NCBI GenBank assembly: GCA_030692685.1
Contig: JAUXZO010000013.1
Location: 36,479-100,478 of the forward strand
Direction of reading: 5' to 3'
Origin: Acidovorax sp.
GTDB lineage: Bacteria > Pseudomonadota > Gammaproteobacteria > Burkholderiales > Burkholderiaceae_C
Length of the DNA: 64,000 bases
Shown piece by piece: positions 8,598 through 17,389 of this stretch. The translations under genes were made by a program, and so were the position numbers. The notes beneath the pieces are model-generated. The model saw nothing but the letters and a program-made list of their open reading frames with translations. It did not search any database and was not told where the DNA came from. The number at the start of each line of letters is the position of its first letter. Positions within the stretch are counted from its first letter, which is position 1.

Positions 8598-8801
8598 GGG
8601 CAATCTCTCCGCCAAATGAGGGGTGATGGCTGGTGCATGTACACCGATCTGCCGTGGGTGCAACTGCGCTCCCCGCAACCAGGCAATGCACTTGCGCCCA
8701 GCCTGCCTGCAAGTGCGCAATCAGGTTTATATGAACCAAATCAACAACTTGCAACGGGCCGGTTTTTGGTCAGTGAGCGTAGCGTGTTACCCTTCGCCCC
8801 C

Positions 8802-9392
8802 ATGTCCCGATGGTTTTGTGTCCTTTTACTGGCCTGTGCCACCTCCGCCCAGGCTGCGCCCCAAGCGCCGAACCCTGATGAGTTTGATCGATTTGTCGCC
8901 GACAAAGGCTTGCTGACCCGGTTGGAAGACGCCAGTCACAAAGTCGCCGACAAGGTGGTGGACAAGGCCTACACCGTGGCCGACCAGGCGTCTCATCTGG
9001 TGGTCAACGCCATGGGATTTTTGGGTGTCCCTTACAAGCGTGGCGGAAACAGCGCCGACACCGGGTTTGACTGCAGCGGCTTTGTACGCGCTATGTATGA
9101 GCAGACCGTTGGCCTCTTGCTCCCCCGCCGCGCCGACGAGCAGGCAGCGGCCACCCAGGTCATCGACAAAAAAGAACTTCAACCCGGCGACCTCGTGTTC
9201 TTCAACACCATGCGCCGCAATTTCAGCCACGTAGGCATCTACGTGGGCGACGGGAAATTCATTCACGCGCCGCGCAGCGGCGCCCAGATCCGGGTCGAAG
9301 ATATGGGCGTGGCCTATTGGGCACGCCGTTTTAACGGCGCACGGCGCGTAGCCACTTCAGCGGGCGAAGACACGGCCCAAGCGAAGCGGTAA
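8802..9392 (+). CDS. NlpC/P60 family secreted peptidoglycan endopeptidase
   Basis: A 196-residue protein with a signal peptide (MSRWFCVLLLACATSAQA). Next comes a short helical region with repeated KVADKVVDKAYTVADQ heptad-like character. The C-terminal NlpC/P60 domain has catalytic Cys91 (FDCSGFVRAMY), His143 (FSHVGIYVGDG) and a third polar residue at His155 (FIHAP). It should cleave D-gamma-glutamyl-diaminopimelate bonds in the periplasm. The start at 8802 is chosen because it makes a proper signal peptide. It is divergent from the aldose dehydrogenase across a 204-bp spacer. Confidence 0.87.
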   Translation: MSRWFCVLLLACATSAQAAPQAPNPDEFDRFVADKGLLTRLEDASHKVADKVVDKAYTVADQASHLVVNAMGFLGVPYKRGGNSADTGFDCSGFVRAMYEQTVGLLLPRRADEQAAATQVIDKKELQPGDLVFFNTMRRNFSHVGIYVGDGKFIHAPRSGAQIRVEDMGVAYWARRFNGARRVATSAGEDTAQAKR

Positions 9393-9431
9393 GTAGTAAG
9401 CAGGTCGTTCAGGCCAGCTCCCCACCTCAGC

Positions 9432-9812
9432 TTATTTTTTGATCTCGTACACCATCTCGGTGCTGCGGATCGGCCCACCCACCACATGGACTGGCCCCGC
9501 CGACGGGTCACGCAGCATCGCCTTGGCAGCAGCCATGTCGGCCTGGTAACGCGACCGCGCCTGGGACTCGCATCCTTTGCGCTCCGCCGCCACCATGGCG
9601 CGACACTCTTCGAGGCTCACTTTGAGCCCGCCACCGGCTTCGCGGATCGCAGATTGGTAGCGCTGCTGCGGGGTCACGTCAGGCACCGCGCCCCGCTGCA
9701 GCGAGGCCTCTTCACTCTGAGCCCATGCGGCAGAGGGTGCAGCTAACAGTCCGCCCACAGTTACCGCTGCAGCAATCATGAGGGAGCTGCGGCTAGAAAT
9801 CAATGTTGTCAT
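9432..9812 (-). CDS. Small exported protein of unknown function
   Basis: A 126-residue protein with a convincing signal peptide (MTTLISSRSSLMIAAAVTVG, then an Ala-rich cleavage zone near AWAQ). The mature part is Ala/Arg/Glu-rich, contains two cysteines (LEECRAM and RKGCESQ) that could pair, and looks mostly helical. I do not recognise the family. It is convergent with the NlpC/P60 gene and divergent from the cyclase gene. Confidence 0.6.
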   Translation of the reverse strand: MTTLISSRSSLMIAAAVTVGGLLAAPSAAWAQSEEASLQRGAVPDVTPQQRYQSAIREAGGGLKVSLEECRAMVAAERKGCESQARSRYQADMAAAKAMLRDPSAGPVHVVGGPIRSTEMVYEIKK

Positions 9813-9965
9813 GAGGTGCCTTTTGGGACGCTTGCCGGAGTGTTGCCGACCAGCGGCAGGTACAGCAAGCAGCCGGTCAATGGGTCTATGTTGGTCCAGC
9901 CCGGGGCGATAGGACGCAAGCAGCTGGCGCGCTACGATGTCGGACTCCTCCCACAAGCGACCGCC

Positions 9966-10646
9966 ATGCATGCCCCTACGCCCCTGCCCGCTGAGGCTGG
10001 CTCAGCACATCCCAGCGCCAAGGCCCACAACAAGGCGTTTTTGCGCCAACTGCTGTCTCAGCGCAACCAGGCACCATCGAATGCTGCGGCGATTGACGCT
10101 GCCATCGCTCAGGCGTTTGTGCGGGATGTCGCGATTCTGGTGCTGGACATGTGCGGTTTCTCGCGCATTACGCAAAGCCACGGAATCATCCATTTTCTGG
10201 CAATGATCCACCAGATGGAGCAGGCCGCCTGCCCCGCCATCACGGGGAACGGGGGAGAGGTCATCAAGCAAGAAGCCGACAACCTGTTCGCGGTTTTCAG
10301 CACACCCGAGCAAGCCCTGGATGCCGCCCTGGACACACTGCGAGCGCTCGACGCCATGAACGCGGTGTTGCCGCCCGAGCGGACGCTGAACGTGAGCGCG
10401 GGCATTGGCTTTGGCCCCACCCTGGTGATCGCCAACGCAGACCTTTTCGGCGCAGAAATGAACTGTGCATGCAAGCTGGGCGAAGACATTGCCGTTGCGG
10501 GGGAAATTCTGCTGACCAACGCCGCGTACGCAGCGCTGCCGGCGGCGAGGTATGCCTGCTTGCCCAGCCGTTACCAGGTCTCTGGGCTAGACCTGCACTC
10601 CCACCGCTTTGAGAAGTGCCTGTACGACCGACCCTTGGGCCCTTGA
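9966..10646 (+). CDS. Class III adenylate/guanylate cyclase-like catalytic domain protein
   Basis: A 226-residue protein, essentially one class III nucleotide-cyclase domain. The two metal-binding aspartates are recognisable: LVLDMCGFSRI and, with the preceding substrate Lys, VIKQEADNLFAVF. The dimer-interface block is GAEMNCACKLGEDIA: the Asn is present, but the transition-state Arg of the usual N-x-x-A-R motif is Lys. Activity may be low or altered. There is no sensor or membrane segment, so regulation must come from elsewhere. The ATG at 9966 is chosen over a far upstream frame start that would overlap the divergent gene's promoter. Confidence 0.7.
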   Translation: MHAPTPLPAEAGSAHPSAKAHNKAFLRQLLSQRNQAPSNAAAIDAAIAQAFVRDVAILVLDMCGFSRITQSHGIIHFLAMIHQMEQAACPAITGNGGEVIKQEADNLFAVFSTPEQALDAALDTLRALDAMNAVLPPERTLNVSAGIGFGPTLVIANADLFGAEMNCACKLGEDIAVAGEILLTNAAYAALPAARYACLPSRYQVSGLDLHSHRFEKCLYDRPLGP

Positions 10647-10801
10647 ATTGAACGTCCGAGCATCTGCTCACCGACTGCATCACCTTACGGCACAGCGGGC
10701 CACGGGAACGCAGGACGCCTTCTAAGGGTTTTGTCTGACAGGGGTGTGACCCCTTGATCCGTAGAGTGACTCCATCGTCATCACCGAAAAAAGGGAAATA
10801 G

Positions 10802-11050
10802 ATGCTGTCATTGTTGGGAACGCTATTGATCGGACTGGTGGTTGGACTTATCGCACGGGCTGTCAAACCCGGAAACGACAAATTGGGTTGGATCATGACC
10901 TCGCTGCTGGGTGTGGCGGGGTCTTTTCTTGCCAGCTATGTGGGCATGGCCATGGGCTGGTACCAACAAGGTGACGCAGCGGGCTGGATTGCCTCGGTGA
11001 TGGGCGCGATTGTCTTGCTGGTGCTTTTCAGCCTGATCAAAAGCAAGTGA
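10802..11050 (+). CDS. GlsB/YeaQ/YmgE family small membrane protein
   Basis: An 82-residue protein with three hydrophobic segments and the family pattern GLIARAVKPGNDKLGWI followed by GVAGSFLA, matching the transglycosylase-associated (YeaQ/YmgE) stress membrane proteins. Family length is about 80-85. The 155 bp upstream contains no other gene and should hold its promoter. Confidence 0.85.
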   Translation: MLSLLGTLLIGLVVGLIARAVKPGNDKLGWIMTSLLGVAGSFLASYVGMAMGWYQQGDAAGWIASVMGAIVLLVLFSLIKSK

Positions 11051-11119
11051 CACGCCTTGAAACGCAACGTCGTACGCCCGGCGTAACGGGGGCAACGAGG
11101 GTACAAGGGGTAAAGCACC

Positions 11120-11680
11120 ATGGTTGAATCCACACCCTCGTTCGCCGAGGAACCCGCCACCTGCGCGGCCAACGACCACATTCATGCGGCCAGACAACGC
11201 AGCAACCGCCTTTTGCACCGGCGGGCATTAGTAGCTGCTGTGGCCAGCGCGGTGCCTGTGCCAGGACTGGATTGGGCGGTGGACGCAGCCCTGCTGTCTC
11301 GGCTGCTGCCGCAGATCAGCGCGGAGTTTGGTTTGTCGGCTGAACAGATCGACCGCCTGGATCCGGGCGCACGCGAGCGCGTGCAAAAAGCGGTGGGTCT
11401 TGTGGGATCGGTACTGATTGGCAAGCTCATCACGCGAGACGTGGTTTTGCGGCTCGCGCAAACGGTGGGCGTGCGGCTTACCACCAAGCAGGTCGCCAAA
11501 TACGTGCCCCTTGCTGGGCAGGCGGTGTCTGCGGCTTTGGGTTACGCGATCCTGCGGTATTTGGGCAAACAACACATACGCGATTGCGAGAGTGTCTGCC
11601 GGGCAGCACGATTACCACCACCAACACCATCGGCTGCGGATGCGGCTGCAGCTGCAGCTGCTCGAACTACTAAAACGTAA
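11120..11680 (+). CDS. DUF697-like / YcjF-type hydrophobic protein
   Basis: A 186-residue protein. After a polar N-terminus there is an amphipathic-to-hydrophobic domain with ASAVPVPGLDWAVDAAL and the repeated Gly/Ala helices VGLVGSVLIGKLI and GQAVSAALGYAILRYL, as in DUF697 domains. The tail is Ala-rich. Function is unknown. It lies 69 bp after the YeaQ-like gene, probably co-transcribed. The assignment rests on pattern only. Confidence 0.55.
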   Translation: MVESTPSFAEEPATCAANDHIHAARQRSNRLLHRRALVAAVASAVPVPGLDWAVDAALLSRLLPQISAEFGLSAEQIDRLDPGARERVQKAVGLVGSVLIGKLITRDVVLRLAQTVGVRLTTKQVAKYVPLAGQAVSAALGYAILRYLGKQHIRDCESVCRAARLPPPTPSAADAAAAAAARTTKT

Positions 11681-11779
11681 ACATTCTTAGAAGGCCTAAC
11701 CTACGACGTCCCACCACAACGTGAAACCGGCCTGCGAGCCCAACAAACCAAACATCCCCGCAGCGCCCCAGTCGGCTAA

Positions 11780-12619
11780 TCACGTGGGCCTGTTTGTATG
11801 GTCGGGCACCGTTGAATTTGGTCGCGACTCCCGGTTTCCCAGCCAGCCAAAACCCACCCAAGCTGCAGCCAGCAAGTACACCGCGCCGCCTGGAATCCAC
11901 ATCACCAGACCGGCAAGTTGCTGGTCCCACAGCTCGCGTGACTCGCCTGCATACAGCACCACGGGCGCAAAGGTCAGCAGTGCACCCAACAGGCCGGTGT
12001 GCATGACCGTAAACAACAGTGCCAAAGTGGCCTGAATAGCCCCCGCCATTCCGGGCCGCAGTACCGACCACCAGAAGAGCCATCCGGTGATAAGAAAGCT
12101 GGCGTGCTCCAACACATGCCAACCGTTGGACAACACCGCCGCCATGTAAGGCCCCGGTGCATGCCATATCCAGATGGCGGCGGCATGAAGGAGCGCGCAA
12201 GTAATGGGGCGGCGCGTGAGCCGCTGGACACCGCGCCAGACCACGTCCACGGCCGGGCCTGCACAAGCGCGCCACTGTGGCAATGGGCGCGCAAGCACCG
12301 CCAATGGCGCCACCACGGTGATGAGCAACATGTGCTGCACCATGTGCCAGGCCGTGCTGCTGCCGGCCATGTCGTCGAAGGGCCCGAACAAGGCCATGCC
12401 TGCAATCAACATGGCCACGTGAAAAAGCGCCCGTCGCAAGGGTTCAGGTCGCCTGCGAACAGCGCCGAACAAATAGCCGAACCAGGCGACCACAAACAGG
12501 ATTTGCGAGGCCCAGATGGGTGCGTGCGCCCCTTCGCCGGTCAACACATTGCCATGCGCAGCTGCTGGGCCCGCAGCCACCCCAAAGATTCCGACCGCCA
12601 ACAGTGGCGCTAAATGCAC
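11780..12619 (-). CDS. ctaG: Cytochrome c oxidase assembly protein, caa3_CtaG family
   Basis: A 279-residue polytopic membrane protein (about seven helices) of the caa3_CtaG family, with the conserved His-rich segments SSTAWHMVQHMLLI, IWIWHAPGPY, WHVLEHASFLITGW and FTVMHTGLLG. It assists copper-centre assembly of the oxidase. A GTG start at 12619 overlaps the stop of the upstream small membrane gene by 10 bp and gives a signal-like N-terminus (MHLAPLLAVGIFGVAAGPAA, with the GTG as Met). It is the last gene of the four-gene oxidase operon. Confidence 0.85.
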   Translation of the reverse strand: MHLAPLLAVGIFGVAAGPAAAHGNVLTGEGAHAPIWASQILFVVAWFGYLFGAVRRRPEPLRRALFHVAMLIAGMALFGPFDDMAGSSTAWHMVQHMLLITVVAPLAVLARPLPQWRACAGPAVDVVWRGVQRLTRRPITCALLHAAAIWIWHAPGPYMAAVLSNGWHVLEHASFLITGWLFWWSVLRPGMAGAIQATLALLFTVMHTGLLGALLTFAPVVLYAGESRELWDQQLAGLVMWIPGGAVYLLAAAWVGFGWLGNRESRPNSTVPDHTNRPT

Positions 12620-12969
12620 GGTGCGAGCACCAGCAATGGCAGCGCCACCACAACGGTAGACACCGCAGCCACGCCATGCAGCACTGCCGCCGCAGACGCA
12701 AAAAAACGCTGTCGCACCACGCCTTGCTCCGCCCCCGCCAAGGCAGCCGCTGCGCGCGCCGACCGCCAAGCCGCCACCAGAAACCCCACAGCGAACGACA
12801 CCGTAAGGGCCAGCAGCGCACCGTTCACCCAGTTCCACGGGCCCGCCTGCGCAGGGGGCGGCGCCACCGCGCAAGCCACCGCTGAGCCGCCATAAACAAG
12901 ACAGAACCACACAAACCAGAGCGCCAGACCCGTGAGCAATTGCGCCGGATGGCCGTGGCCAACCCTCAT
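12610..12969 (-). CDS. Small membrane protein of the cytochrome oxidase operon
   Basis: A 119-residue protein with three strongly hydrophobic segments (residues about 11-33, 48-68 and 92-116). Its ATG overlaps the stop of the fused oxidase subunit gene (ATGA), and its own end overlaps ctaG, so it is translationally coupled on both sides. No cofactor ligands stand out. Position suggests an oxidase accessory subunit or assembly factor; the family is not recognised. Confidence 0.75.
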   Translation of the reverse strand: MRVGHGHPAQLLTGLALWFVWFCLVYGGSAVACAVAPPPAQAGPWNWVNGALLALTVSFAVGFLVAAWRSARAAAALAGAEQGVVRQRFFASAAAVLHGVAAVSTVVVALPLLVLAPCI

Positions 12970-15548
12970 GCAGCCCCCGCCCGGAAAGCCAGTGGCAGCA
13001 GCGCCATCACCAGCCACGCCACCACAGCAGCGCCGGTGGTGAAACGCCACCACAGGGCAACCACCACCGGCTCGTAAGGCGCATGCACGCCCACGTAACC
13101 CAAGTGCACCCGCCATGCCTGCAGTGTGGACAACACCGTTGCCAACGCCGCATGCACCAGCAGGAAATACAGCGTGAACGTGAGCACTGCATCGTGCGCC
13201 ATTCGCGTGGGCTCCAGCGGGGCGAGCGCCAGCAGCGCGACAAGCCCTGCACTGGCGCACGCCCCGAAAGCCGCTGCCAGGCCCAGGCGCGCCGCCAGGC
13301 CGGTCGCGCGAGCGGCTTTCAAGCCATTGACCGCGCGTTGCATGCACCAAGTGCCCGCTCCCAAACCCAATGCGACGGCAGCCAGCGGCCAAACACCTAA
13401 CGGCGACTGCGCAGGTGGCTCCCAGTTCGGTGCCACAGTCCACAGATAGATCCAGCCAAAAAGCAGCGACGTAAACAGCGCCGCGTCGGCCAGCAGGGTC
13501 AGCCCCATGCCCCACAGGCCGGGCCCGTCAAAGGTGCGCGAGTGCAGCTTGAGGCCTTCCGGCAGGTCGTGCGCCTCACCCGGTGCGGCGGCAGGATGAG
13601 CGCCGTTTTCCCACGACCAGCGCAACAGCACCACCACAGCGGCAAACGCCGCACCAGCGGCGAATCCATACGCTTTGAGCAGCAAAAGAATGCAGAGCAG
13701 CGCCAGCCACAAGCCCGCAATCAGCGGCCACCACGAATTGCCTGGCAGATGTATCACCTCGCGCGGGCGCCCGGTCACCGGGTCACTGCCCAGCGTTTCC
13801 CGCCGTCCGTGGCGCGCATGGGGCAAGGCGTGCTTCCCTGCTGCAATCGTGTGCGGCAGGTTGGGGTCATCCCACAGCGGATGGCGGGTAGACAGCGGGG
13901 GCAGGCTGGCAAAGTTATAGGAGCGTGGGGGGGTTCCCGAAGCCCACTCCAGCGTGTCAGCACCCCAGGGATTGAGGGGAGCGCGGCGGCCCAGCTTGAA
14001 ATGCAGCACTACATCGAGGATGACGGTAGCCACACCAAAGGCCATGACAAAGCTGAAGATGGACGACACGAGGTTGGGAAGATCCCACCCCAGCCCCGCC
14101 TCATAGGTGTAGACGCGGCGGGGCATGCCCAGCAGCCCCGTCCAGTGCATCACCAGAAACGTGCCGTTGAACCCGATAAAGCTCAACCAGAAACCCACCT
14201 TGGACAAGCGCTCAAAAGGCATGCGCCCGCTGAAATGCGGAAGCCAGTAATAAACACCCGCCACCAGCGGAAACAGCATGCCGCCGATCAATACATAGTG
14301 GAAATGCGCCACCACAAAATGGGTGTCGTGGACCTGCCAGTCAAACGGGACAAACGCCAGCATCACGCCGGTCAAACCGCCCGCCACAAAAATGAACAAA
14401 AAGCCGGCCACCCACAGCATGGGCACAGACCAGACGGGCCGCCCGGTCCACAACGTGGCAATCCACGCGAAAACCTGTACGCCCGTCGGTATGGCCACCA
14501 GCATGCTCGCCAACGAAAAAAAGGCCATCGCCATCGCCGGAATGCCAACCGCGAACATGTGGTGCACCCACAGCCCAAAGCTGAGAAAACCAATGCTGAC
14601 CAACGAGATCACCACCCAGCGGTAGCCCACCAGCGGGCGCCGCGCAAACACGGGGACGATGGTCGACACAATGCCCGCGGCGGGGATAAAGATGATGTAG
14701 ACCTCCGGGTGGCCAAACAGCCAAAAAAGGTGCTGCCAGAGCACGGCGTCCCCGCCCCGTGTAGGGTCGAAAAACGCCCATCCCGCAGCGCGTTCCAACT
14801 CCAGCAAGATCGAGCCGAGGATGAGCGGTGGAAACCCCGTGATGATCATCATCGAGGTGACCAGCATCGCCCAGGCGAAGATGGGAATCTGGTGCAACGC
14901 CATGCCCGCTGCCCGTGTGCGCAGGATGGACACCGCGATCTCGATGCCAGCCGCCATGGTGGATATCTCTACAAACGTCACCCCCAAGAGCCAGAAATCG
15001 GAGTTGAGCCCGGGCGAATAGTGGCTGCTGGACAGCGGCGTGTACATGAACCAGCCCGCATCCGGCGCCAGCCCGAAAAGCAGGCTGCTCGTAAAAATGA
15101 TGCCGCCAAACACGTAGCACCAGTAGCCAAACGCCGACAAGCGCGGAAAAACAAGGTCCCGCGCTCCCAGCATTTTGGGCAACAGGTATGCCGCCAGCCC
15201 TTGCAGGATGGGCACGGCAAACAGAAACATCATCATCGTGCCGTGCATGGTGAAAGCCTGGTTGTAGGCTTCCGATCCCATGAAGGTCTGCCCTGGCCGG
15301 GCCAACTGCGCGCGCAGCAACATGCCCAGCACCCCAGCCAGAAGAAAGAACACCCCTCCAGTCAGCAAAAATCGCACCGCAATGCCGCTGTGGTTGACCA
15401 TGCTCAGCGCGCGCCAGCCGGTGGGGTTGCCCCAGACGGTTTCGAATTCTGCGTGCAGAGCCTCCGGGGCGCCCACCGGCGGGTGCGCAGTCGATGGGGT
15501 TGGAGGCATTGAAGGCGTTGAAGGTGTTGAAAGCGTGGGATGGGTCAT
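12966..15548 (-). CDS. Cytochrome c oxidase, fused subunits I and III
   Basis: An 860-residue fusion. Residues about 35-560 are haem-copper oxidase subunit I: haem a ligand region (FTMHGTMMMF), CuB/Tyr crosslink site with the family glutamate (FGHPEVYIIF), VHHMF, and the haem a3/a pair HFHYV. Residues about 620-855 are a subunit III-like helical domain. Proton-path residues are mixed: the HPEVY glutamate and an Asp near the D-channel mouth (ARDLVFPRL) are present, but the K-channel lysine (PTGxKVF in typical A-type oxidases) is Gln358 (PTGVQVF, codon 14475-14477). Its start overlaps the coxB stop (ATGA). Confidence 0.92.
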   Translation of the reverse strand: MTHPTLSTPSTPSMPPTPSTAHPPVGAPEALHAEFETVWGNPTGWRALSMVNHSGIAVRFLLTGGVFFLLAGVLGMLLRAQLARPGQTFMGSEAYNQAFTMHGTMMMFLFAVPILQGLAAYLLPKMLGARDLVFPRLSAFGYWCYVFGGIIFTSSLLFGLAPDAGWFMYTPLSSSHYSPGLNSDFWLLGVTFVEISTMAAGIEIAVSILRTRAAGMALHQIPIFAWAMLVTSMMIITGFPPLILGSILLELERAAGWAFFDPTRGGDAVLWQHLFWLFGHPEVYIIFIPAAGIVSTIVPVFARRPLVGYRWVVISLVSIGFLSFGLWVHHMFAVGIPAMAMAFFSLASMLVAIPTGVQVFAWIATLWTGRPVWSVPMLWVAGFLFIFVAGGLTGVMLAFVPFDWQVHDTHFVVAHFHYVLIGGMLFPLVAGVYYWLPHFSGRMPFERLSKVGFWLSFIGFNGTFLVMHWTGLLGMPRRVYTYEAGLGWDLPNLVSSIFSFVMAFGVATVILDVVLHFKLGRRAPLNPWGADTLEWASGTPPRSYNFASLPPLSTRHPLWDDPNLPHTIAAGKHALPHARHGRRETLGSDPVTGRPREVIHLPGNSWWPLIAGLWLALLCILLLLKAYGFAAGAAFAAVVVLLRWSWENGAHPAAAPGEAHDLPEGLKLHSRTFDGPGLWGMGLTLLADAALFTSLLFGWIYLWTVAPNWEPPAQSPLGVWPLAAVALGLGAGTWCMQRAVNGLKAARATGLAARLGLAAAFGACASAGLVALLALAPLEPTRMAHDAVLTFTLYFLLVHAALATVLSTLQAWRVHLGYVGVHAPYEPVVVALWWRFTTGAAVVAWLVMALLPLAFRAGAA

Positions 15549-16327
15549 TGCGAAGCTGCCTCAGCGAGAACGGGCGGGCGCGAGGCCGCGGACGCAAGCC
15601 AGGCATCGAATTCAGAGGCTTCCATGGCGATCACCGTCATGGTCATGTGCGCATGGTCCCGGCCGCAAAACTCGGCACATTGGCCGCGGTAGACACCGGG
15701 TTCGTCGGCCTGAAGGCGCACGCGAAAGGTCCGCCCCGGCACGGCGTCCAGCTTTCCGCCCAGCCGTGGCACCCAAAACGAATGAATCACATCGGCGCTG
15801 CCGGTCAGCACATCCACCGGCCGTCCGGCAGGGATGCGCATCTCGTTGCGCAGGGTCACGCCGCTGCCCGGGTAGTTCAGCTCCCACCACCACTGGTGCC
15901 CGATGGCCTGTATCTCCAGCGGCGCGGGTGCGTTGCGCCCACCACCTGGCAAAGGCAACTGGTGCAGACCGGCGGGTGACCCAAACACCACCAGCGCTGC
16001 AATGCTCACACTCGGCAGCACCAGACCACCCCATACCAGCCAACGCCGCTCCGAGGGAGCCCCCTCGGACTGCAGTGCAGGCGCAGAAGCAGCACCTCGG
16101 CGCATTGCCAGCAGCCACGCAGCAACCACTCCGACGAGCACCAGCACCGCCACGGCAAACATCCACCACCACACCGTCGCAATGGCGTGCGCCGACGGGC
16201 CGGCGGGGTCCAGCGTTGATTGTGGCCCTTTGCAGCCCGCCACCGACAACGCAACCAGCACAGGCAAAATGGCCGCATGAATTCGACACCCGAGCCCATC
16301 CTGAGTCGCGCCGCCATTGCCGGGCAC
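15545..16327 (-). CDS. coxB: Cytochrome c oxidase subunit II (lipoprotein)
   Basis: About 260 residues: a lipoprotein-type signal (ILPVLVALSVAGC), two transmembrane helices (AIATVWWWMFAVAVLVLVG and WLVWGGLVLPSVSIAALVV), then the cupredoxin domain with HQWWWELNYPG. All CuA ligands are visible: the His of SADVIHSFWVP, then CAEFCGRDHAHM. There is no fused cytochrome c domain. The start is uncertain: the GTG at 16327 gives a workable signal peptide, while a TTG at 16267 leaves the h-region without an n-region. With the GTG, its 5' end overlaps the divergent DUF2231 gene by 51 bp. Confidence 0.88.
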   Translation of the reverse strand: MPGNGGATQDGLGCRIHAAILPVLVALSVAGCKGPQSTLDPAGPSAHAIATVWWWMFAVAVLVLVGVVAAWLLAMRRGAASAPALQSEGAPSERRWLVWGGLVLPSVSIAALVVFGSPAGLHQLPLPGGGRNAPAPLEIQAIGHQWWWELNYPGSGVTLRNEMRIPAGRPVDVLTGSADVIHSFWVPRLGGKLDAVPGRTFRVRLQADEPGVYRGQCAEFCGRDHAHMTMTVIAMEASEFDAWLASAASRPPVLAEAASQ

Positions 16328-16741
16328 CCGCTTCACCCCATGATGATCCACTTCCCGGTGGCAGCACTGATCGGGCTGGTGGCGGCTGATGGCGGCTTTG
16401 TCTACACCGGTGACCCCTTCTGGGCGCGGGCGGGCGTTTGGCTGGCGGGGGTGGGAGCACTGGGCGGCTGGGGCGCCAGCCTGGCGGGTTTGGTGGATCT
16501 GTTGACAGTCGGCCGCATCCGTCGCCTCATTACGGCCTGGGGACACGCGTTGATCGCGGTCATGATGCTGTCGCTGGCTACGCTCAACTGGATGCTCCGG
16601 CTGGGGGATGACCCCGGCGCGCTCGTCATGCCCTGGGGCCTGGGCATGTCGATACTCACCGCCGGTTTTATTGGGCTTGCCGCGTACCTGGGTGGACGAC
16701 TGGTGTACGAACACGCAGTCGGCGTCGACACCAGCGAATAG
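16277..16741 (+). CDS. DUF2231 family membrane protein
   Basis: A 154-residue protein with four hydrophobic helices and the family N-terminal signature AIAGHPLHPMMIHFPVAALIG. DUF2231 proteins often accompany respiratory or metal genes; function is not established. The ATG at 16277 is preferred over an upstream in-frame start because it places the HPLHP motif at the usual distance. Divergent from, and overlapping the 5' end of, coxB, so the two probably share promoter sequence. Confidence 0.8.
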   Translation: MNSTPEPILSRAAIAGHPLHPMMIHFPVAALIGLVAADGGFVYTGDPFWARAGVWLAGVGALGGWGASLAGLVDLLTVGRIRRLITAWGHALIAVMMLSLATLNWMLRLGDDPGALVMPWGLGMSILTAGFIGLAAYLGGRLVYEHAVGVDTSE

Positions 16742-16785
16742 GGGGCCTTGCGGGCCGCAAGAATGCCACTTCGTGCGCGCCCGCA

Positions 16786-17199
16786 TCAGAAAGGCTTTTT
16801 CAACACCAGCCAGGCCACCAGCGCGATGGCAGTAAGGCTGAATACAGTAACTGCCGTGCAAAGGCCCGCAAGACGGGTTTCACCCCGTTCCGCCTTTAGC
16901 ACCAAAAGACCACAGGTGGCATGCGCCAGCACCAAAAGTCCCACCACTGCCAGTTTGGCGATTAACCAGAGCGTGAGCGGCCCCATGAACACAAAGATGG
17001 CAGTGCCCGATGCAATGGCCACCAGTGCAGCGGGCGTAACCACCAGCGTGAACAGGCTGCGGAGCACGCGCTGATGCGCGCGTTCCAGCACAGGGGCCTG
17101 CCGCGGCCCTGTGGCCGATGCAATCAGCGTGGGGAGGTACAACAGCGTGCCGCACCACACGATGACCGCGCTAATGTGCAACAGCTTCAGCCACGGCAT
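16786..17199 (-). CDS. CopD-like integral membrane protein
   Basis: A 137-residue four-helix membrane protein. The start (MPWLKLLHISAVIVWCGTL) has the conserved His of the CopD/HemJ-like group, which places histidines in the first and later helices (LAHATCG). It could serve in copper handling or haem-linked redox chemistry beside the oxidase operon, but which is unclear. Convergent with the DUF2231 gene. The 190 bp upstream (17200-17389) contain nothing I can identify. Confidence 0.68.
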   Translation of the reverse strand: MPWLKLLHISAVIVWCGTLLYLPTLIASATGPRQAPVLERAHQRVLRSLFTLVVTPAALVAIASGTAIFVFMGPLTLWLIAKLAVVGLLVLAHATCGLLVLKAERGETRLAGLCTAVTVFSLTAIALVAWLVLKKPF

Positions 17200-17389
17200 G
17201 CGGGGGCCCTCTTGTGCCCATGGGCTTTTTTAGTCTGGTAGTCGGTGGGTATCTTCGTCACGGTCCGCACAAGCTCCTTCATCATGGGGGTGTGGCGCCT
17301 TATGGCCGTGACGATGATAAAGACGGTGGAACCCCTTTCCAGCAATTGGCGAATCTGTCTTACGCGGCAGCAAAGCAGCTCATACCCAG

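Noticed and set aside
13542..15512. A 656-codon open frame on the plus strand across the oxidase gene
   Set aside because: It is antisense to a gene with clear catalytic motifs, is rich in His, Arg and Gln as expected of a shadow frame in GC-rich DNA, and has no family pattern.
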